From Burkholderiales bacterium (GTDB taxonomy: Bacteria; Pseudomonadota; Gammaproteobacteria; Burkholderiales; Burkholderiaceae_C): a DNA stretch of 64,000 nt. This document shows, piece by piece, positions 34,868-44,063 of this stretch. The position numbers were made by a program, and so were the translations under genes. Below the pieces are notes generated by a model that saw only the letters and a program-made list of their open reading frames with translations, made no database searches and was not told the DNA's origin. Each line of letters starts with the position of its first letter. The stretch's first letter is position 1. Where the stretch lies: assembly GCA_019509985.1 (NCBI GenBank), contig JAEKLF010000032.1, forward strand, positions 62,001 through 126,000, given 5' to 3'.

Positions 34868-36739
34868 CTTGGCCTCCAGCACTTCCCAGCGTTCCATCAG
34901 CGCCAGCAGTTCGGCGTCGATGTCCGCCGCTCGGTCGGTCACCTCGGCGATGCGGGTGGCGCCCTGCGTGTAGAGCTCGCTGCCGGCCAGCAATGCGTTC
35001 AGCTGCTTCTGCTCGGCCTCCAGCGCGGCGATCTGCTTGGGGATCTCATCGAGCTCGCGCTGCTCCTTGTAGCTGAGCTTGCGCTTGGTCGCGACGACGG
35101 GGGCCGGCTCGGGCGCGGCCGGTGGTGGCGTGGGTGCGGCGACCTTGGGCGCCTGCGCCTGCAAGGCCGCAGCGCGCTTGGACTGCAGCAGCCAGTCCTG
35201 CACGCTGCCCTCGTACTCGCGCCAGCGCGCGTCACCCTCGAACACGATCGTCGACGTGACCACGTTGTCCAGGAAGCGTCGGTCATGGCTGACGAGGAAG
35301 ACCGTGCCGTCGTAGTCGGCCAGCAGCTCCTCCAGCAGCTCCAGCGTCTCGATGTCGAGGTCGTTGGTGGGCTCGTCCAGCACCAGCACATTGGCCGGGC
35401 GCGCGAACAGGCGCGCCAGCAGCAGGCGGTTGCGCTCGCCGCCGGACAGCGTGCGCACCGGCGAGTTGGCGCGCGCGGGCGAGAACAGGAAGTCGCCGAG
35501 GTAGCTCTTCACGTGCTTCTTCTGCGAGCCGATCTCGATCCATTCCGAGCCGGGGCTGATGGTGTCGGCCAGCGTCGCGTCCAGGTTGAGCGTGTCGCGC
35601 ATCTGGTCGAAGTAGGCGACCGTCATCTTGGAGCCCAGGCGCACGCTGCCGCTGTCCGGCGGGAGCTCGCCGAGGATCATCTTCAACAGCGTCGTCTTGC
35701 CCGCACCGTTGGGGCCGATCAGGCCGACCTTGTCGCCGCGCAGGATGGTCGACGTGAAGCCGCGCACGATGGCGCGCTCGCCGTAGCTCTTGGACACGTC
35801 CTCCAGCTCCGCGACGATCTTGCCGCTGGCCCCGCCGGTGTCGATGTCCAGCCTGACCTTGCCCTGCACGTCGCGCCGCGCGGCATGGGCCTGGCGCATC
35901 GCCTCCAGGCGCTGGATGCGTGCGACGGAACGCGTGCGGCGGGCTTCCACGCCCTTGCGGATCCAGACCTCTTCCTGCGCCAGCAGCTTGTCGAAGCGGG
36001 CGTTGAACAGCGCCTCGTTCTCCAGCTCGTAGGCCTTGGCAGCCTGGAAGGCGGCGTAGTTGCCGGGGTAGCCGCGCAGCTGGCCGCGGTCCAGCTCGAC
36101 GATGCGGTTGGCGACGTTGTCCAGGAACGCGCGGTCGTGGGTGATCAAGAGCAGCGAACCCTTGAAGTCGTTCAGCAGGCCTTCCAGCCAGGTGATGGCG
36201 TCCAGGTCCAGGTGGTTGGTGGGCTCGTCCAGCAGCAGCACGTCCGGCTGCGCGACCAGCGCGCGGCCCAGCGCCACGCGCTTCTTCAGGCCGCCGGACA
36301 GCGTGCTGATCAGCCGCGAGCCGTCCAGCCCCAGGCGGTGCAGCGTCTCCTCGACGCGCTGCTCCCAGTTCCACGCGCCGATGTGCTCGATGCGCTCCTG
36401 CACCCAGGCCAGGTCGTCGTTCTCGTCGTGGATCTCGTAGCGCTCGCGCAGCGCCTTGTGCTCGGCCACGCCCTCGCTGATGACGTCGAAGATGGTCGCG
36501 TCGCCGCGCAGTTCGGGCTCCTGCGGCACGTAGACGTTGGTCAGGCCCTGCTGCTGCTGCAGCAGGCCGTCGTCGAGCTTTTCGAGGCCGGCCAGAATCT
36601 TGAGCAGCGAGGACTTGCCGGTGCCGTTGCGGCCGATGAGGCCGACGCGCTCGCCGACCTCCAGCGAGAAATTGGCACCGTCGAGCAGCGCGACGTGGCC
36701 GAAAGCGAGGTGGGCGTTGGAGAGGGAGAGGACTGCCAT
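34865..36739 (-). CDS. uup: ABC-F family ATPase Uup
   Basis: 624 residues from ATG at 36739; an upstream open frame crosses a pseudogene and is not coding. Two tandem ATPase domains: GRNGTGKSS with LSGGLKKRVALGRAL and LLLDEPTNHLDLD, then GPNGAGKTT with LSGGERNRLLLARLF and LVLDEPTNDLDIE. There are no membrane helices. The C-terminal 90 residues, after an Ala/Pro linker, form the Lys/Glu-rich coiled coil (KLSYKEQRELDEIPKQI) that distinguishes Uup from other ABC-F proteins. Uup is linked to ribosome function and DNA-branch processing. Confidence 0.9.
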   Translation of the reverse strand: MAVLSLSNAHLAFGHVALLDGANFSLEVGERVGLIGRNGTGKSSLLKILAGLEKLDDGLLQQQQGLTNVYVPQEPELRGDATIFDVISEGVAEHKALRERYEIHDENDDLAWVQERIEHIGAWNWEQRVEETLHRLGLDGSRLISTLSGGLKKRVALGRALVAQPDVLLLDEPTNHLDLDAITWLEGLLNDFKGSLLLITHDRAFLDNVANRIVELDRGQLRGYPGNYAAFQAAKAYELENEALFNARFDKLLAQEEVWIRKGVEARRTRSVARIQRLEAMRQAHAARRDVQGKVRLDIDTGGASGKIVAELEDVSKSYGERAIVRGFTSTILRGDKVGLIGPNGAGKTTLLKMILGELPPDSGSVRLGSKMTVAYFDQMRDTLNLDATLADTISPGSEWIEIGSQKKHVKSYLGDFLFSPARANSPVRTLSGGERNRLLLARLFARPANVLVLDEPTNDLDIETLELLEELLADYDGTVFLVSHDRRFLDNVVTSTIVFEGDARWREYEGSVQDWLLQSKRAAALQAQAPKVAAPTPPPAAPEPAPVVATKRKLSYKEQRELDEIPKQIAALEAEQKQLNALLAGSELYTQGATRIAEVTDRAADIDAELLALMERWEVLEAK

Positions 36740-36773
36740 CCGAGGATTGTCCCCCGGCGGGTCGCATGACCGC

Positions 36774-36960
36774 ATGATGAGTGCACCCTGGCTTGCCCTG
36801 CTGCTTGCCGCGCTGCCCGTGCATGCCGATGACGGCGTCATCGAGTGGCAGCCATGCTGGACGGCCCCAACCGCGGCTAGGGCGTGCTCAACCTCGGCCT
36901 CAACGAGCATCTGCTGCCGCACCTGCCGCAGTACCGGCACCGCCCTGATCAGACGATACG
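36774..36960 (+). pseudogene. Relic of a secreted TIGR02285-like periplasmic binding protein gene
   Basis: ATG at 36777 opens a good signal peptide (MSAPWLALLLAALPVHA) followed by DDGVIEWQP. The frame then loses similarity, while the neighbouring frame reads LDGPNRG, an in-frame TAG, and GVLNLGLNEHLLPHLPQYRH, the pattern that follows in this family of solute-binding-like proteins. Thus a small deletion, a nonsense codon and loss of everything downstream have destroyed the gene. Its 3' end meets the stop of the alpha/beta hydrolase on the opposite strand. Confidence 0.5.
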
Positions 36961-37848
36961 CAGGGCTGGCGCCGGTGCCGCGCCGGCGAAATGCTCGCTG
37001 ACCTGCCGCATGACGGCCGGGTCGCTGAGCAGGCGTCGGTGGCCCAGGCCCTCGGTCACATGCAGGCGGCCGGCGGGCAGGCCGGCCAGCAGGGTCTCGC
37101 TGCCGGCGAGCGGCGCCGTCACGTCGCCACGGTCGTGCACGATCAGCGTGGGCTGCGCGACGCGCTCGCTCAGCCAGGCCGGCTCGAACTGGCCGAGCGA
37201 CACGCCCTCGCGCTGCTCGACCTCGCCGCGCATGCGCGCCGCCAGCCCCTCGCCCGTGCCCATGGCCTGGGCGAACCAGCGCAGGAACTGCCAGGGCGGC
37301 GGCGCCAGCGCGACCAGCGCCACGCGCCGCGCCGGCAGGCCGCGCGCCAGCGCATGCGACAGCGCCATCGCGCCGAGCGAATGCGCGACGACGCCGTCCC
37401 AGGGCCCGAAGCGCGCGGTCACGGCGAACAGCGCCCTCACCCACTGCAGCAGGTTGCTGCGCCAGCCGCTGCTGCGGCCGTGGGCGGGCAGGTCCAGCAG
37501 CACGGGGTCGAAGCCGGCGGCGGCCAGCGTGTCGCCCAGCGCGCGCATCTGCTGGGCGTCGCCGGCCCAGCCATGGGCGAGCAGGACCTTGGGCTTGCCG
37601 GCCGCGACGTCGCCGCGCTGCCAGACGCTGATGTGGCCGCCCTCGAAGGGCAGCCGGCGCTCTTGCCAGGGCAGCGGCACGTCGCGCGAGCGGGCCAGCC
37701 ACTTGGTGGGTACCGGCGTGAAGAAAAGCTGCATCGCGACACGCGTGCCGAGCGCGGGCGACAGGCGGTGCAGGCCGCGCAGCAACGCGGCAATGCCGCG
37801 AGCGGCCGGCGAGGCGTAGAAGGCGGCGGCAGGGTTGTGGGCAGTCAT
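36949..37848 (-). CDS. Alpha/beta hydrolase
   Basis: 299 residues. LLAHGWAGDAQQM is the oxyanion-hole block, VVAHSLGAMA contains the nucleophilic serine (AHSLG in place of GHSMG), the acid is in HDRGDVTAP, and the histidine in EGLGHRRLL. No signal peptide. The substrate is unknown. The promoter region carries a palindrome shared with the upstream tetR gene, so it is probably the regulator's target and inducible. Confidence 0.85.
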   Translation of the reverse strand: MTAHNPAAAFYASPAARGIAALLRGLHRLSPALGTRVAMQLFFTPVPTKWLARSRDVPLPWQERRLPFEGGHISVWQRGDVAAGKPKVLLAHGWAGDAQQMRALGDTLAAAGFDPVLLDLPAHGRSSGWRSNLLQWVRALFAVTARFGPWDGVVAHSLGAMALSHALARGLPARRVALVALAPPPWQFLRWFAQAMGTGEGLAARMRGEVEQREGVSLGQFEPAWLSERVAQPTLIVHDRGDVTAPLAGSETLLAGLPAGRLHVTEGLGHRRLLSDPAVMRQVSEHFAGAAPAPALRIV

Positions 37849-37862
37849 GTGGACTCCATGTT

Positions 37863-37878
37863 TCGCACGACCGTGCGA
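37863..37878. promoter_or_regulatory. TetR operator in front of the alpha/beta hydrolase gene
   Basis: TCGCACG-AC-CGTGCGA, a perfect 7-bp inverted repeat, 15 bp before the hydrolase ATG and 42 bp after the tetR stop. The same core GCACGACCGTGC recurs at 38556 in front of tetR itself. Two identical 12-mers flanking a TetR gene are best explained as its binding sites. Confidence 0.75.
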
Positions 37879-37919
37879 CGAAATGACAAACGAAAGCGCC
37901 GGCTGGACATCGTGGTGTT

Positions 37920-38543
37920 TCAGGCGGCGGGGGTGGTGGACGCGGAAAGGCTGTCGTTCAACAGCCGCTGCCAGGCACGTTCGGCGCGCTCGCTGGCGCG
38001 CGGGTCGCGCAGGAAGCGGGCGTCGTGCAGCAGGATGGTGAAGATGGCGTCCATCTCGAACACCATCTGCTCGGCATCGAGATCGGTGCGCAGGTGGCCG
38101 GCTTCCATCGCCTGCAGCACGGTGCGGCGCAGCGCCCTGCGCCAGCGCAGTACGCCGTCCAGCAGGTGCTCGCGCACGGGGCCCTCGCGGTCGTCGTACT
38201 CGAAGGCACCGGCGGTGTAGAGACAGGTCTTGTGGCGGTCCACGTCGCTGGCCCAGGCCAGCCAGCGGCGCATGACGGCCTGCAGCCGCGGCAGGCCGCG
38301 CGCCTCGCTCATCGCCGGCAGGAAGACGGTCTGCAGGAAGCGCCGGTCGAACTCCAGCAGCACGGCCACCTGCAGCTGCTCGCGCGAGCCGACGCGCGAG
38401 AACACGCCGCTCTTGGACAGGTCCAGCCGCTTGGCGACCTCGCCGATGGAGATGCTCTCCAGCCCCTCGGTGACGGCCATGCCAAGCGCCGCGCCGACGA
38501 TGGCGGCCAGCGTGGTCTCGGCGCGTTCGCTGCGGGTTTCCAT
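37920..38543 (-). CDS. TetR family transcriptional regulator
   Basis: 207 residues. The helix-turn-helix at 25-65 (ESISIGEVAKRLDLSKSGVFSRVGSREQLQVAVL) is typical; the C-terminal domain is all-helical with a Tyr and Phe lined pocket (LYTAGAFEYDD). Its own start is 13 bp from one copy of the GCACG/CGTGC palindrome, indicating autoregulation, and the second copy lies before the hydrolase gene. Inducer unknown. Confidence 0.88.
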   Translation of the reverse strand: METRSERAETTLAAIVGAALGMAVTEGLESISIGEVAKRLDLSKSGVFSRVGSREQLQVAVLLEFDRRFLQTVFLPAMSEARGLPRLQAVMRRWLAWASDVDRHKTCLYTAGAFEYDDREGPVREHLLDGVLRWRRALRRTVLQAMEAGHLRTDLDAEQMVFEMDAIFTILLHDARFLRDPRASERAERAWQRLLNDSLSASTTPAA

Positions 38544-38555
38544 GCCTTCAATTTA

Positions 38556-38567
38556 GCACGACCGTGC
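38556..38567. promoter_or_regulatory. TetR operator in front of tetR
   Basis: GCACGACCGTGC, identical to the core of the site at 37865. It lies 13 bp upstream of the tetR ATG, between tetR and dctA. Confidence 0.72.
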
Positions 38568-38590
38568 GGAAGCCCCGGCGCAGCGTCGGG

Positions 38591-39922
38591 CTATTGCGCT
38601 GGATGCTGGTTCACCGCGTCCAGCACCGCCTCCGGCGCCTCGGCCTCGGCCGGCGTCGCGTTGTTCAGCACGGCCTGCATGCGCGCCACGTCGATGTCGC
38701 CGGTCCACTTGCCGACAACCACCGTCGCGACGCCGTTGCCGATCAGGTTGGTCAGCGAGCGCGCCTCGGACATGAAGCGGTCGATGCCCAGGATCAGCGC
38801 CAGGCCTTCCACCGGCACATGGCCGACGCTGGACAGCGTGGCCGCCAGCACGATGAAGCCGCTGCCCGTCACGCCGGCCGCGCCCTTGCTGGTGAGCAGC
38901 AGCACGCCCAGCAGCGAGAGTTGCTGCCACAGCGTCATCGGCGTGTCGGTGGCCTGGGCGATGAAGACGGCGGCCATCGTCAGGTAGATGGAGGTGCCGT
39001 CGAGGTTGAAGGAATAGCCCGTCGGGATGACCAAGCCGACGGTGGACTTGCGCACACCGAGGTTCTCCAGCTTGGCCATCATGCGCGGCAGCACCGACTC
39101 GCTGGACGAGGTGCCCAGCACGATGAAGAGCTCTTCCTTGATGTACTTGATGAACTTCCAGACCGAGAAGCCGTGCAGCCTGGCGACCGTGCCCAGCACG
39201 ATGAAGATGAAGATCAGGCAGGTGGCGTAGAACGAGCCCATCAGCTTGGCCAACGACACGAGCGAGCCCAGGCCGTACTTGCCGATCGTGAAGGCCATCG
39301 CACCGAAGGCGCCGATGGGCGCGAGCTTCATGATGGTGCCGACGATGGCGAAGAGCACGTGCGAGGTCTTCTCGACGAGGTCGAACACCAGCGTGCCGCG
39401 CCCGCCGAAGCGGTGCAGCGCGAAGCCGAACAGCATCGCGAACAGCAGCACCTGCAGCATCTCGCCCTTGGCGAAGGCGTCCACCACCGTGCTCGGGATG
39501 ATGGCCATCAGGAACTCGACCGTGCCCTGCAGCTTGCCGGGGCCGGTGTAGGCCGAGATGCCCTTGGTGTCCAGTGTCTTGGGGTCGACATGCATGCCGT
39601 CGCCGGGCTGCAGCACATTGACGATGACGAGGCCGACGATGAGGGCCAGCGTCGACATGACCTCGAAGTACAGCAGCGCATAGCCACCGGTCTTGCCGAC
39701 GCGCTTCATGTCTTCCATGCCCGCGATGCCGACGACCACGGTGCAGAAGATGATGGGCGCGATCATCATCTTGATGAGCTTGATGAAGCCATCGCCCAGC
39801 GGCTTGAGCGCCGCGCCCGTCTCCGGCCAGAAGTTGCCGACGATGACGCCGATGACGATGGCCGTCAGCACCTGCAGGTACAGCGAACGGTAGAAGGGCT
39901 GGCGGCCGGTGGCTGCTTGCAT
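38591..39922 (-). CDS. dctA: C4-dicarboxylate/proton symporter DctA
   Basis: 443 residues, the usual DAACS length. [20 protein letters not shown] is the serine-rich reentrant loop 1, [24 protein letters not shown] the helix 7 signature, and [22 protein letters not shown] the helix 8 block. The full set of eight helices and two hairpins is present. Imports succinate, fumarate and malate in this subfamily. No DctB/DctD sensor pair is next to it. Confidence 0.92.
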   Translation of the reverse strand: MQAATGRQPFYRSLYLQVLTAIVIGVIVGNFWPETGAALKPLGDGFIKLIKMMIAPIIFCTVVVGIAGMEDMKRVGKTGGYALLYFEVMSTLALIVGLVIVNVLQPGDGMHVDPKTLDTKGISAYTGPGKLQGTVEFLMAIIPSTVVDAFAKGEMLQVLLFAMLFGFALHRFGGRGTLVFDLVEKTSHVLFAIVGTIMKLAPIGAFGAMAFTIGKYGLGSLVSLAKLMGSFYATCLIFIFIVLGTVARLHGFSVWKFIKYIKEELFIVLGTSSSESVLPRMMAKLENLGVRKSTVGLVIPTGYSFNLDGTSIYLTMAAVFIAQATDTPMTLWQQLSLLGVLLLTSKGAAGVTGSGFIVLAATLSSVGHVPVEGLALILGIDRFMSEARSLTNLIGNGVATVVVGKWTGDIDVARMQAVLNNATPAEAEAPEAVLDAVNQHPAQ

Positions 39923-40003
39923 GCGGGTCTCCGATCAGGGCTGCGCCAGTGGGGCTGGCTTTCAGGGCAGCTTATGCCTGATCCACGCGGGCCGAATCAG
40001 GGC

Positions 40004-40831
40004 TCACCCAAAGAGTTGTAAAGCGTGGTGGCGCAGGTGGTCGGCGATGAAGCTGGCGATGAAGTAGTAGCCGTGGTCGTAGCCGGCGTGGCGGCGCAGG
40101 GTCAACGCTTGCCCGACCGTGGCGCAGGCGGTCTCGAAGGCTTCGGGGTGCAGTTGGTCGGCGAGGAACTGGTCGGCAAGGCCCTGGTCGATGAGGATGC
40201 CTTTCGGGTACGGCGCATTGCGCTGCAGTTGCATCAGTTCGCTGGCGTCGTGGGCGGCCCAGGCCGCCCGGTCTTGCCCGAGGTAGCCGCTGAAGGCCTT
40301 GCGGCCCCAGGGGCATCGCATCGGCGCGGCGATGGGCGCGAAGGCGGACAGCGACTGGAAGCGGCCCGGGTGGCGCAGCGCCAGCGTCAATGCGCCGTGG
40401 CCACCCATGGAATGGCCGAACAGACCCACGCGATCCAAGCCGGTCTCGCGTTGGACGAGCGGGATCAGCTCGTTCAGCAAATAGCCTTCCATGCGCCAGT
40501 GCCTGGCCCACGGCGCCTGCGTGGCGTCGAGGTAGAAGCCGGCGCCGACGCCGAAGTCCCACGCGTCGGCCTCGCCCGGGACGTTGGCGCCACGCGGGCT
40601 GGTGTCGGGCATCAGCAACGCCAGGCCGAGCTCGCCGGCCAGGCGCTGCGCACCGGCCTTGGTGGCGAAGGTTTCTTCGCTGCAGGTGAGGCCGGCGAGG
40701 TAGACCAGCAGCGCCTTCGGTTGCGGCGGCAGGTAGAGCGCAAAGCGCATCGGCAGGCCGATCTCGGCGGACTCGTGCCGGTGAAAGCGCTGCACGCCAC
40801 CGAAACTGCGGTGTTCGCTGAGCAGCTCCAT
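40004..40831 (-). CDS. fghA: S-formylglutathione hydrolase
   Basis: 275 residues from ATG at 40831, 2 bp after the dehydrogenase stop. GLTCSEETF is the family landmark and oxyanion hole; FGHSMGGHGAL contains the nucleophilic serine, and the histidine is in YDHGYYFIASF. Hydrolyses S-formylglutathione to formate and glutathione, the second step of formaldehyde detoxification. Last gene of an operon with the dehydrogenase, FUSC and TPR-peptidase genes. Confidence 0.95.
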   Translation of the reverse strand: MELLSEHRSFGGVQRFHRHESAEIGLPMRFALYLPPQPKALLVYLAGLTCSEETFATKAGAQRLAGELGLALLMPDTSPRGANVPGEADAWDFGVGAGFYLDATQAPWARHWRMEGYLLNELIPLVQRETGLDRVGLFGHSMGGHGALTLALRHPGRFQSLSAFAPIAAPMRCPWGRKAFSGYLGQDRAAWAAHDASELMQLQRNAPYPKGILIDQGLADQFLADQLHPEAFETACATVGQALTLRRHAGYDHGYYFIASFIADHLRHHALQLFG

Positions 40832-40833
40832 GC

Positions 40834-41940
40834 TCAGAACTCGACCACCGAGCGGATGGACTCGCCGCGGCGCATCAGCTCGAAGCCCTCGTTGATCTGC
40901 TCGAGCTTCAGCTTGTGCGTGATCAGCTCGTCGATGCGCACCTTGCCCTCCATGTACCAGTCGACGATCTTGGGCACATCGGTGCGGCCGCGCGCGCCGC
41001 CGAAGGCCGAGCCTTCCCATTTGCGGCCCGTCACGAGCTGGAAGGGCCGCGTCGAGATCTCCGCGCCCGCCGGCGCCACGCCGATGATGATGCTGCGGCC
41101 CCAGCCCTTGTGCGTGCACTCCAGCGCCTGGCGCATCAGCTGCACGTTGCCCACGCACTCGAACGAGTAATCCGCCCCGCCATCGGTCAGCTGCACGAGG
41201 TGGTCGACGACGTTGGCGTGGTCCTTCGGATTGACGAAGTCCGTCATGCCGAAGCGCCGCGCCATGGCCTCGCGCGCCGGGTTGATGTCCACGCCGATGA
41301 TCTTGCCGGCGCCCACCATCTTCGCGCCCTGGATCACGTTCAGGCCGATGCCGCCCAGGCCGAACACCACCACCGTCGCGCCTGCCTCCACCTTGGCCGT
41401 GAACAGCACGGCGCCCACGCCGGTCGTCACGCCGCAACCGATGTAGCAGACCTTGTCGAAGGGCGCGTCGGGCCGGATCTTGGCGAGAGCAATGCCCGGT
41501 ACGACGATGTGGTTGGCGAAGGTGCTCGTGCCCATGTAATGAAATATGGGCTCGCCGTTCAGCGAGAAGCGTGAGGTGCCGTTGGGCATCAGCCCCTTGC
41601 CCTGCGTCGAACGAATCGCCTGGCACAGGTTGGTCTTGCGGCTCAGGCAGAACTTGCACTCCCGGCATTCGGGCGTGTACAGCGGAATGACATGGTCGCC
41701 GGCCTTGAGCCAGGGCACCTTGCTCTCCAGCACGACGCCAGCGCCCTCATGGCCCAGCACGGCCGGGAACAGGCCTTCGGGGTCGGCGCCGGAGAGCGTG
41801 AAGTCGTCGGTGTGGCAGATGCCGGTGGCTTTGACCTCCACCAGCACCTCGCCGTCGCGCGGGCCTTCGAGGTCAAGCGTTTCGATGCTCAGCGGCGCAC
41901 CGGCCTTCCAGGCGACGGCGGCGCGGGTTTGGATGCTCAT
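40834..41940 (-). CDS. frmA: S-(hydroxymethyl)glutathione dehydrogenase / class III alcohol dehydrogenase
   Basis: 368 residues from ATG at 41940, overlapping the FUSC stop. CHTDDFTLSG and GHEGAGVV carry the catalytic zinc ligands; CRECKFCLSRKTNLC holds the structural zinc cysteines; GLGGIGLNVIQG is the NAD loop. Oxidises the spontaneous formaldehyde-glutathione adduct. Directly followed by fghA. Glutathione synthesis genes gshA and gshB lie in the same window. Confidence 0.95.
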   Translation of the reverse strand: MSIQTRAAVAWKAGAPLSIETLDLEGPRDGEVLVEVKATGICHTDDFTLSGADPEGLFPAVLGHEGAGVVLESKVPWLKAGDHVIPLYTPECRECKFCLSRKTNLCQAIRSTQGKGLMPNGTSRFSLNGEPIFHYMGTSTFANHIVVPGIALAKIRPDAPFDKVCYIGCGVTTGVGAVLFTAKVEAGATVVVFGLGGIGLNVIQGAKMVGAGKIIGVDINPAREAMARRFGMTDFVNPKDHANVVDHLVQLTDGGADYSFECVGNVQLMRQALECTHKGWGRSIIIGVAPAGAEISTRPFQLVTGRKWEGSAFGGARGRTDVPKIVDWYMEGKVRIDELITHKLKLEQINEGFELMRRGESIRSVVEF

Positions 41941-44063
41941 GTCTTGGCTCCTGCGGAGGGTTGAAGTTGGTCCAGCGCCGCGACGAACTCGCGCGCCTCG
42001 TGGCGGCTCAGCCGCAGCCGGCGCAGCAGCCACGGCGTCAGGTCTTGCTGGCCCAGGTGTTCGGGCCAGGCACCGGCGTCGCCGTCGGGCGTCTCGGCCG
42101 GGTCGGTGCCGGTCATCGGTTCGCCCTTGAGCACGTCCACGCAGGCCTTCCGGGCCAACGGCAGCGCGGCCTCGGCCTTCGCGGCGTCCAGCCGCGCGCT
42201 GCGCCGCTGCACCTGGTGCTGCACGGCGCCCAGCAGCGCCATCAGCCGGTAGCCATGGCTCAGCGCGGACTCGATCTCGGCGTCCGGAAGGCGCACGCTC
42301 AGCGGCTCCACGCGCGTGCGCTGCGCGGCTGCGGCCAGCGCGGCCAGCGCGGCATAGGCCTGCTGGCGGCTCAGCCGCTGCGCGATCTGCTCTTCGGCGC
42401 TCGGCATCCAGCGCAGCATGTTGGACGCATGCCGCGCCAGCGCCCCACGCAGTTGCTTGGCCAGGCGCGGCACGGCCGCGCGCTCCCACGACGGCAGCAC
42501 GAAGCTGAACAGCCAGGCCAGGCCGGCGCCGATGACGGTGTCGGCCAGGCGCTCGACGATGGCCGGGTCGCTGCCCGGCGCCAGCATCAGCGGCTGCAGC
42601 AGAGCCATCAGCGTGGCGGCCGTGGCGGCCACCCGGTAGCGCCGGTTGACGTAGGCGTGGGCCGTGCCGACGGCGGCGATGAAGCACAGGCTCAGCAGCG
42701 ACACCAGGTGCACGTGCGCCAGCAGCAGCACCAGCAGGCAGCCCTGCACGGTGCCGATGATGCGTTCGTTGCGGCGCGACAGCGTCTGCTCCAGGTTGCC
42801 GCGCAGCACGACGGCCACGCTCAGCATCAGCCAGAACGGGTGCGCCGCCCAGGGCAGAAAGGCGCCCAGCGCGTAGGCGAAGGACAGCGCCAGCGCCGAG
42901 CGAAGCGCATGCCGCATGACGCCGGATTGCAGCGTCAGGTGGGGCTTGAGCGCGTCCAGCGGCCAGCCCTCGGGCGACACGAATGGCGCGAGCCGCTCGG
43001 GCGTCCAGGGGCTTTCGGGATCGTCGCTGCGGCCCTGGCGCGCGACCATCTCGCAGACGTCGTCCAGCATGTGGCCCAGGCGCGTCTGCAGCGCCGAGAC
43101 GAGGTGGGCGCGCGCATCGCTGGGCGGCGCGCTGACGTCGGCCAGCCGCGCCGCGAGCTGGGCCCGCCAGGCCTTGGCCGACACCTCGGGCAGCGGCGCG
43201 CCGTAGGCCATGGCGTTCGCCAGCGCGGCGAGCACGTCGGCCAGGTGGCGCAGCGCATCGGCCAGCGCGGCGCGCCACTGCCGGCCCGGGAAGTCCTCGC
43301 CCAGCAGCTCGGTGTCCAGCCGGCTGGCCAGCAGCAGGTCGCGCAGTTCGATGAGGCCGAGCACGAGGTCGGTCTGCTTGCGGCTGCGCGGCGATCGGCG
43401 TGCGGCGAAGACCTGGTCGCGCGCGGCCTGCAGCGCCTCGGCCAGCACGACGTCGTCGGCGATGGACGCGCGGATGTTGGCTTCGGCCCCGCCCACCGCC
43501 CCGGCAATGCGCTGGGCGCGCGAGCGCAGCCGCCGTTCGGTCGCGCGCAAGGCCGTCACCAGCGCCAGCTCACGGAGCCGGTGGCGCAGCACGACGGCGC
43601 CGGCGCGCGCCCAGCCGGCGTAGACGCAGCCGCCCAGGCCCACCCAGGCGGCATGCTCGAGGGGCGAGGTCGCGCCGGTCGTGCGGTCCCAGGCCATCGC
43701 GAACACCATGGCCAGTACCGGCGCGAACGACAGCGGCCCGGCGCGCAAGCCCCAGGCCAGCGCCATCAGCGACAGGAAGGTGACCAGCGCCACCAGCGCC
43801 ACCGTCAGTGCGAGCGAGCCATCCGCCAGGCCCACCAGCAGCGTCACGACGGCCGCCGCGGCTGCGGCCGGCAGCACGCGGCGCAGCACGCGCTGCGGCG
43901 GGTTGGGCACGTCGGTCAGGCTGGCGCAGACCGCGCCGCCCACGGCCGCCAGGCCCGCCGTCTCGCCGAACAGCGCACCGACGACCAGGTGCGTGGCCGA
44001 CACGCCCAGCGCGACGCTGAGCCCGTTCAGGTGGGCGGCTTCGAGGCGCTTGAAGAACTTCAC
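41937..44063 (-). CDS. FUSC family (YccS/YhfK-like) membrane protein
   Basis: 708 residues. Two sets of about six membrane helices (residues 15-155 and 395-540) separated and followed by cytoplasmic helical regions, the duplicated FUSC fold. The second set contains HPFWLMLSVAVVLRGNLEQTLSRRNERIIGTV, the conserved FUSC-like block. Relatives include aromatic acid exporters (AaeB) and YccS of unknown role. The start overlaps the TPR-peptidase stop (ATGA) and its stop overlaps frmA. No MFP partner (AaeA-like) is present. Confidence 0.85.
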   Translation of the reverse strand: MKFFKRLEAAHLNGLSVALGVSATHLVVGALFGETAGLAAVGGAVCASLTDVPNPPQRVLRRVLPAAAAAAVVTLLVGLADGSLALTVALVALVTFLSLMALAWGLRAGPLSFAPVLAMVFAMAWDRTTGATSPLEHAAWVGLGGCVYAGWARAGAVVLRHRLRELALVTALRATERRLRSRAQRIAGAVGGAEANIRASIADDVVLAEALQAARDQVFAARRSPRSRKQTDLVLGLIELRDLLLASRLDTELLGEDFPGRQWRAALADALRHLADVLAALANAMAYGAPLPEVSAKAWRAQLAARLADVSAPPSDARAHLVSALQTRLGHMLDDVCEMVARQGRSDDPESPWTPERLAPFVSPEGWPLDALKPHLTLQSGVMRHALRSALALSFAYALGAFLPWAAHPFWLMLSVAVVLRGNLEQTLSRRNERIIGTVQGCLLVLLLAHVHLVSLLSLCFIAAVGTAHAYVNRRYRVAATAATLMALLQPLMLAPGSDPAIVERLADTVIGAGLAWLFSFVLPSWERAAVPRLAKQLRGALARHASNMLRWMPSAEEQIAQRLSRQQAYAALAALAAAAQRTRVEPLSVRLPDAEIESALSHGYRLMALLGAVQHQVQRRSARLDAAKAEAALPLARKACVDVLKGEPMTGTDPAETPDGDAGAWPEHLGQQDLTPWLLRRLRLSRHEAREFVAALDQLQPSAGAKT

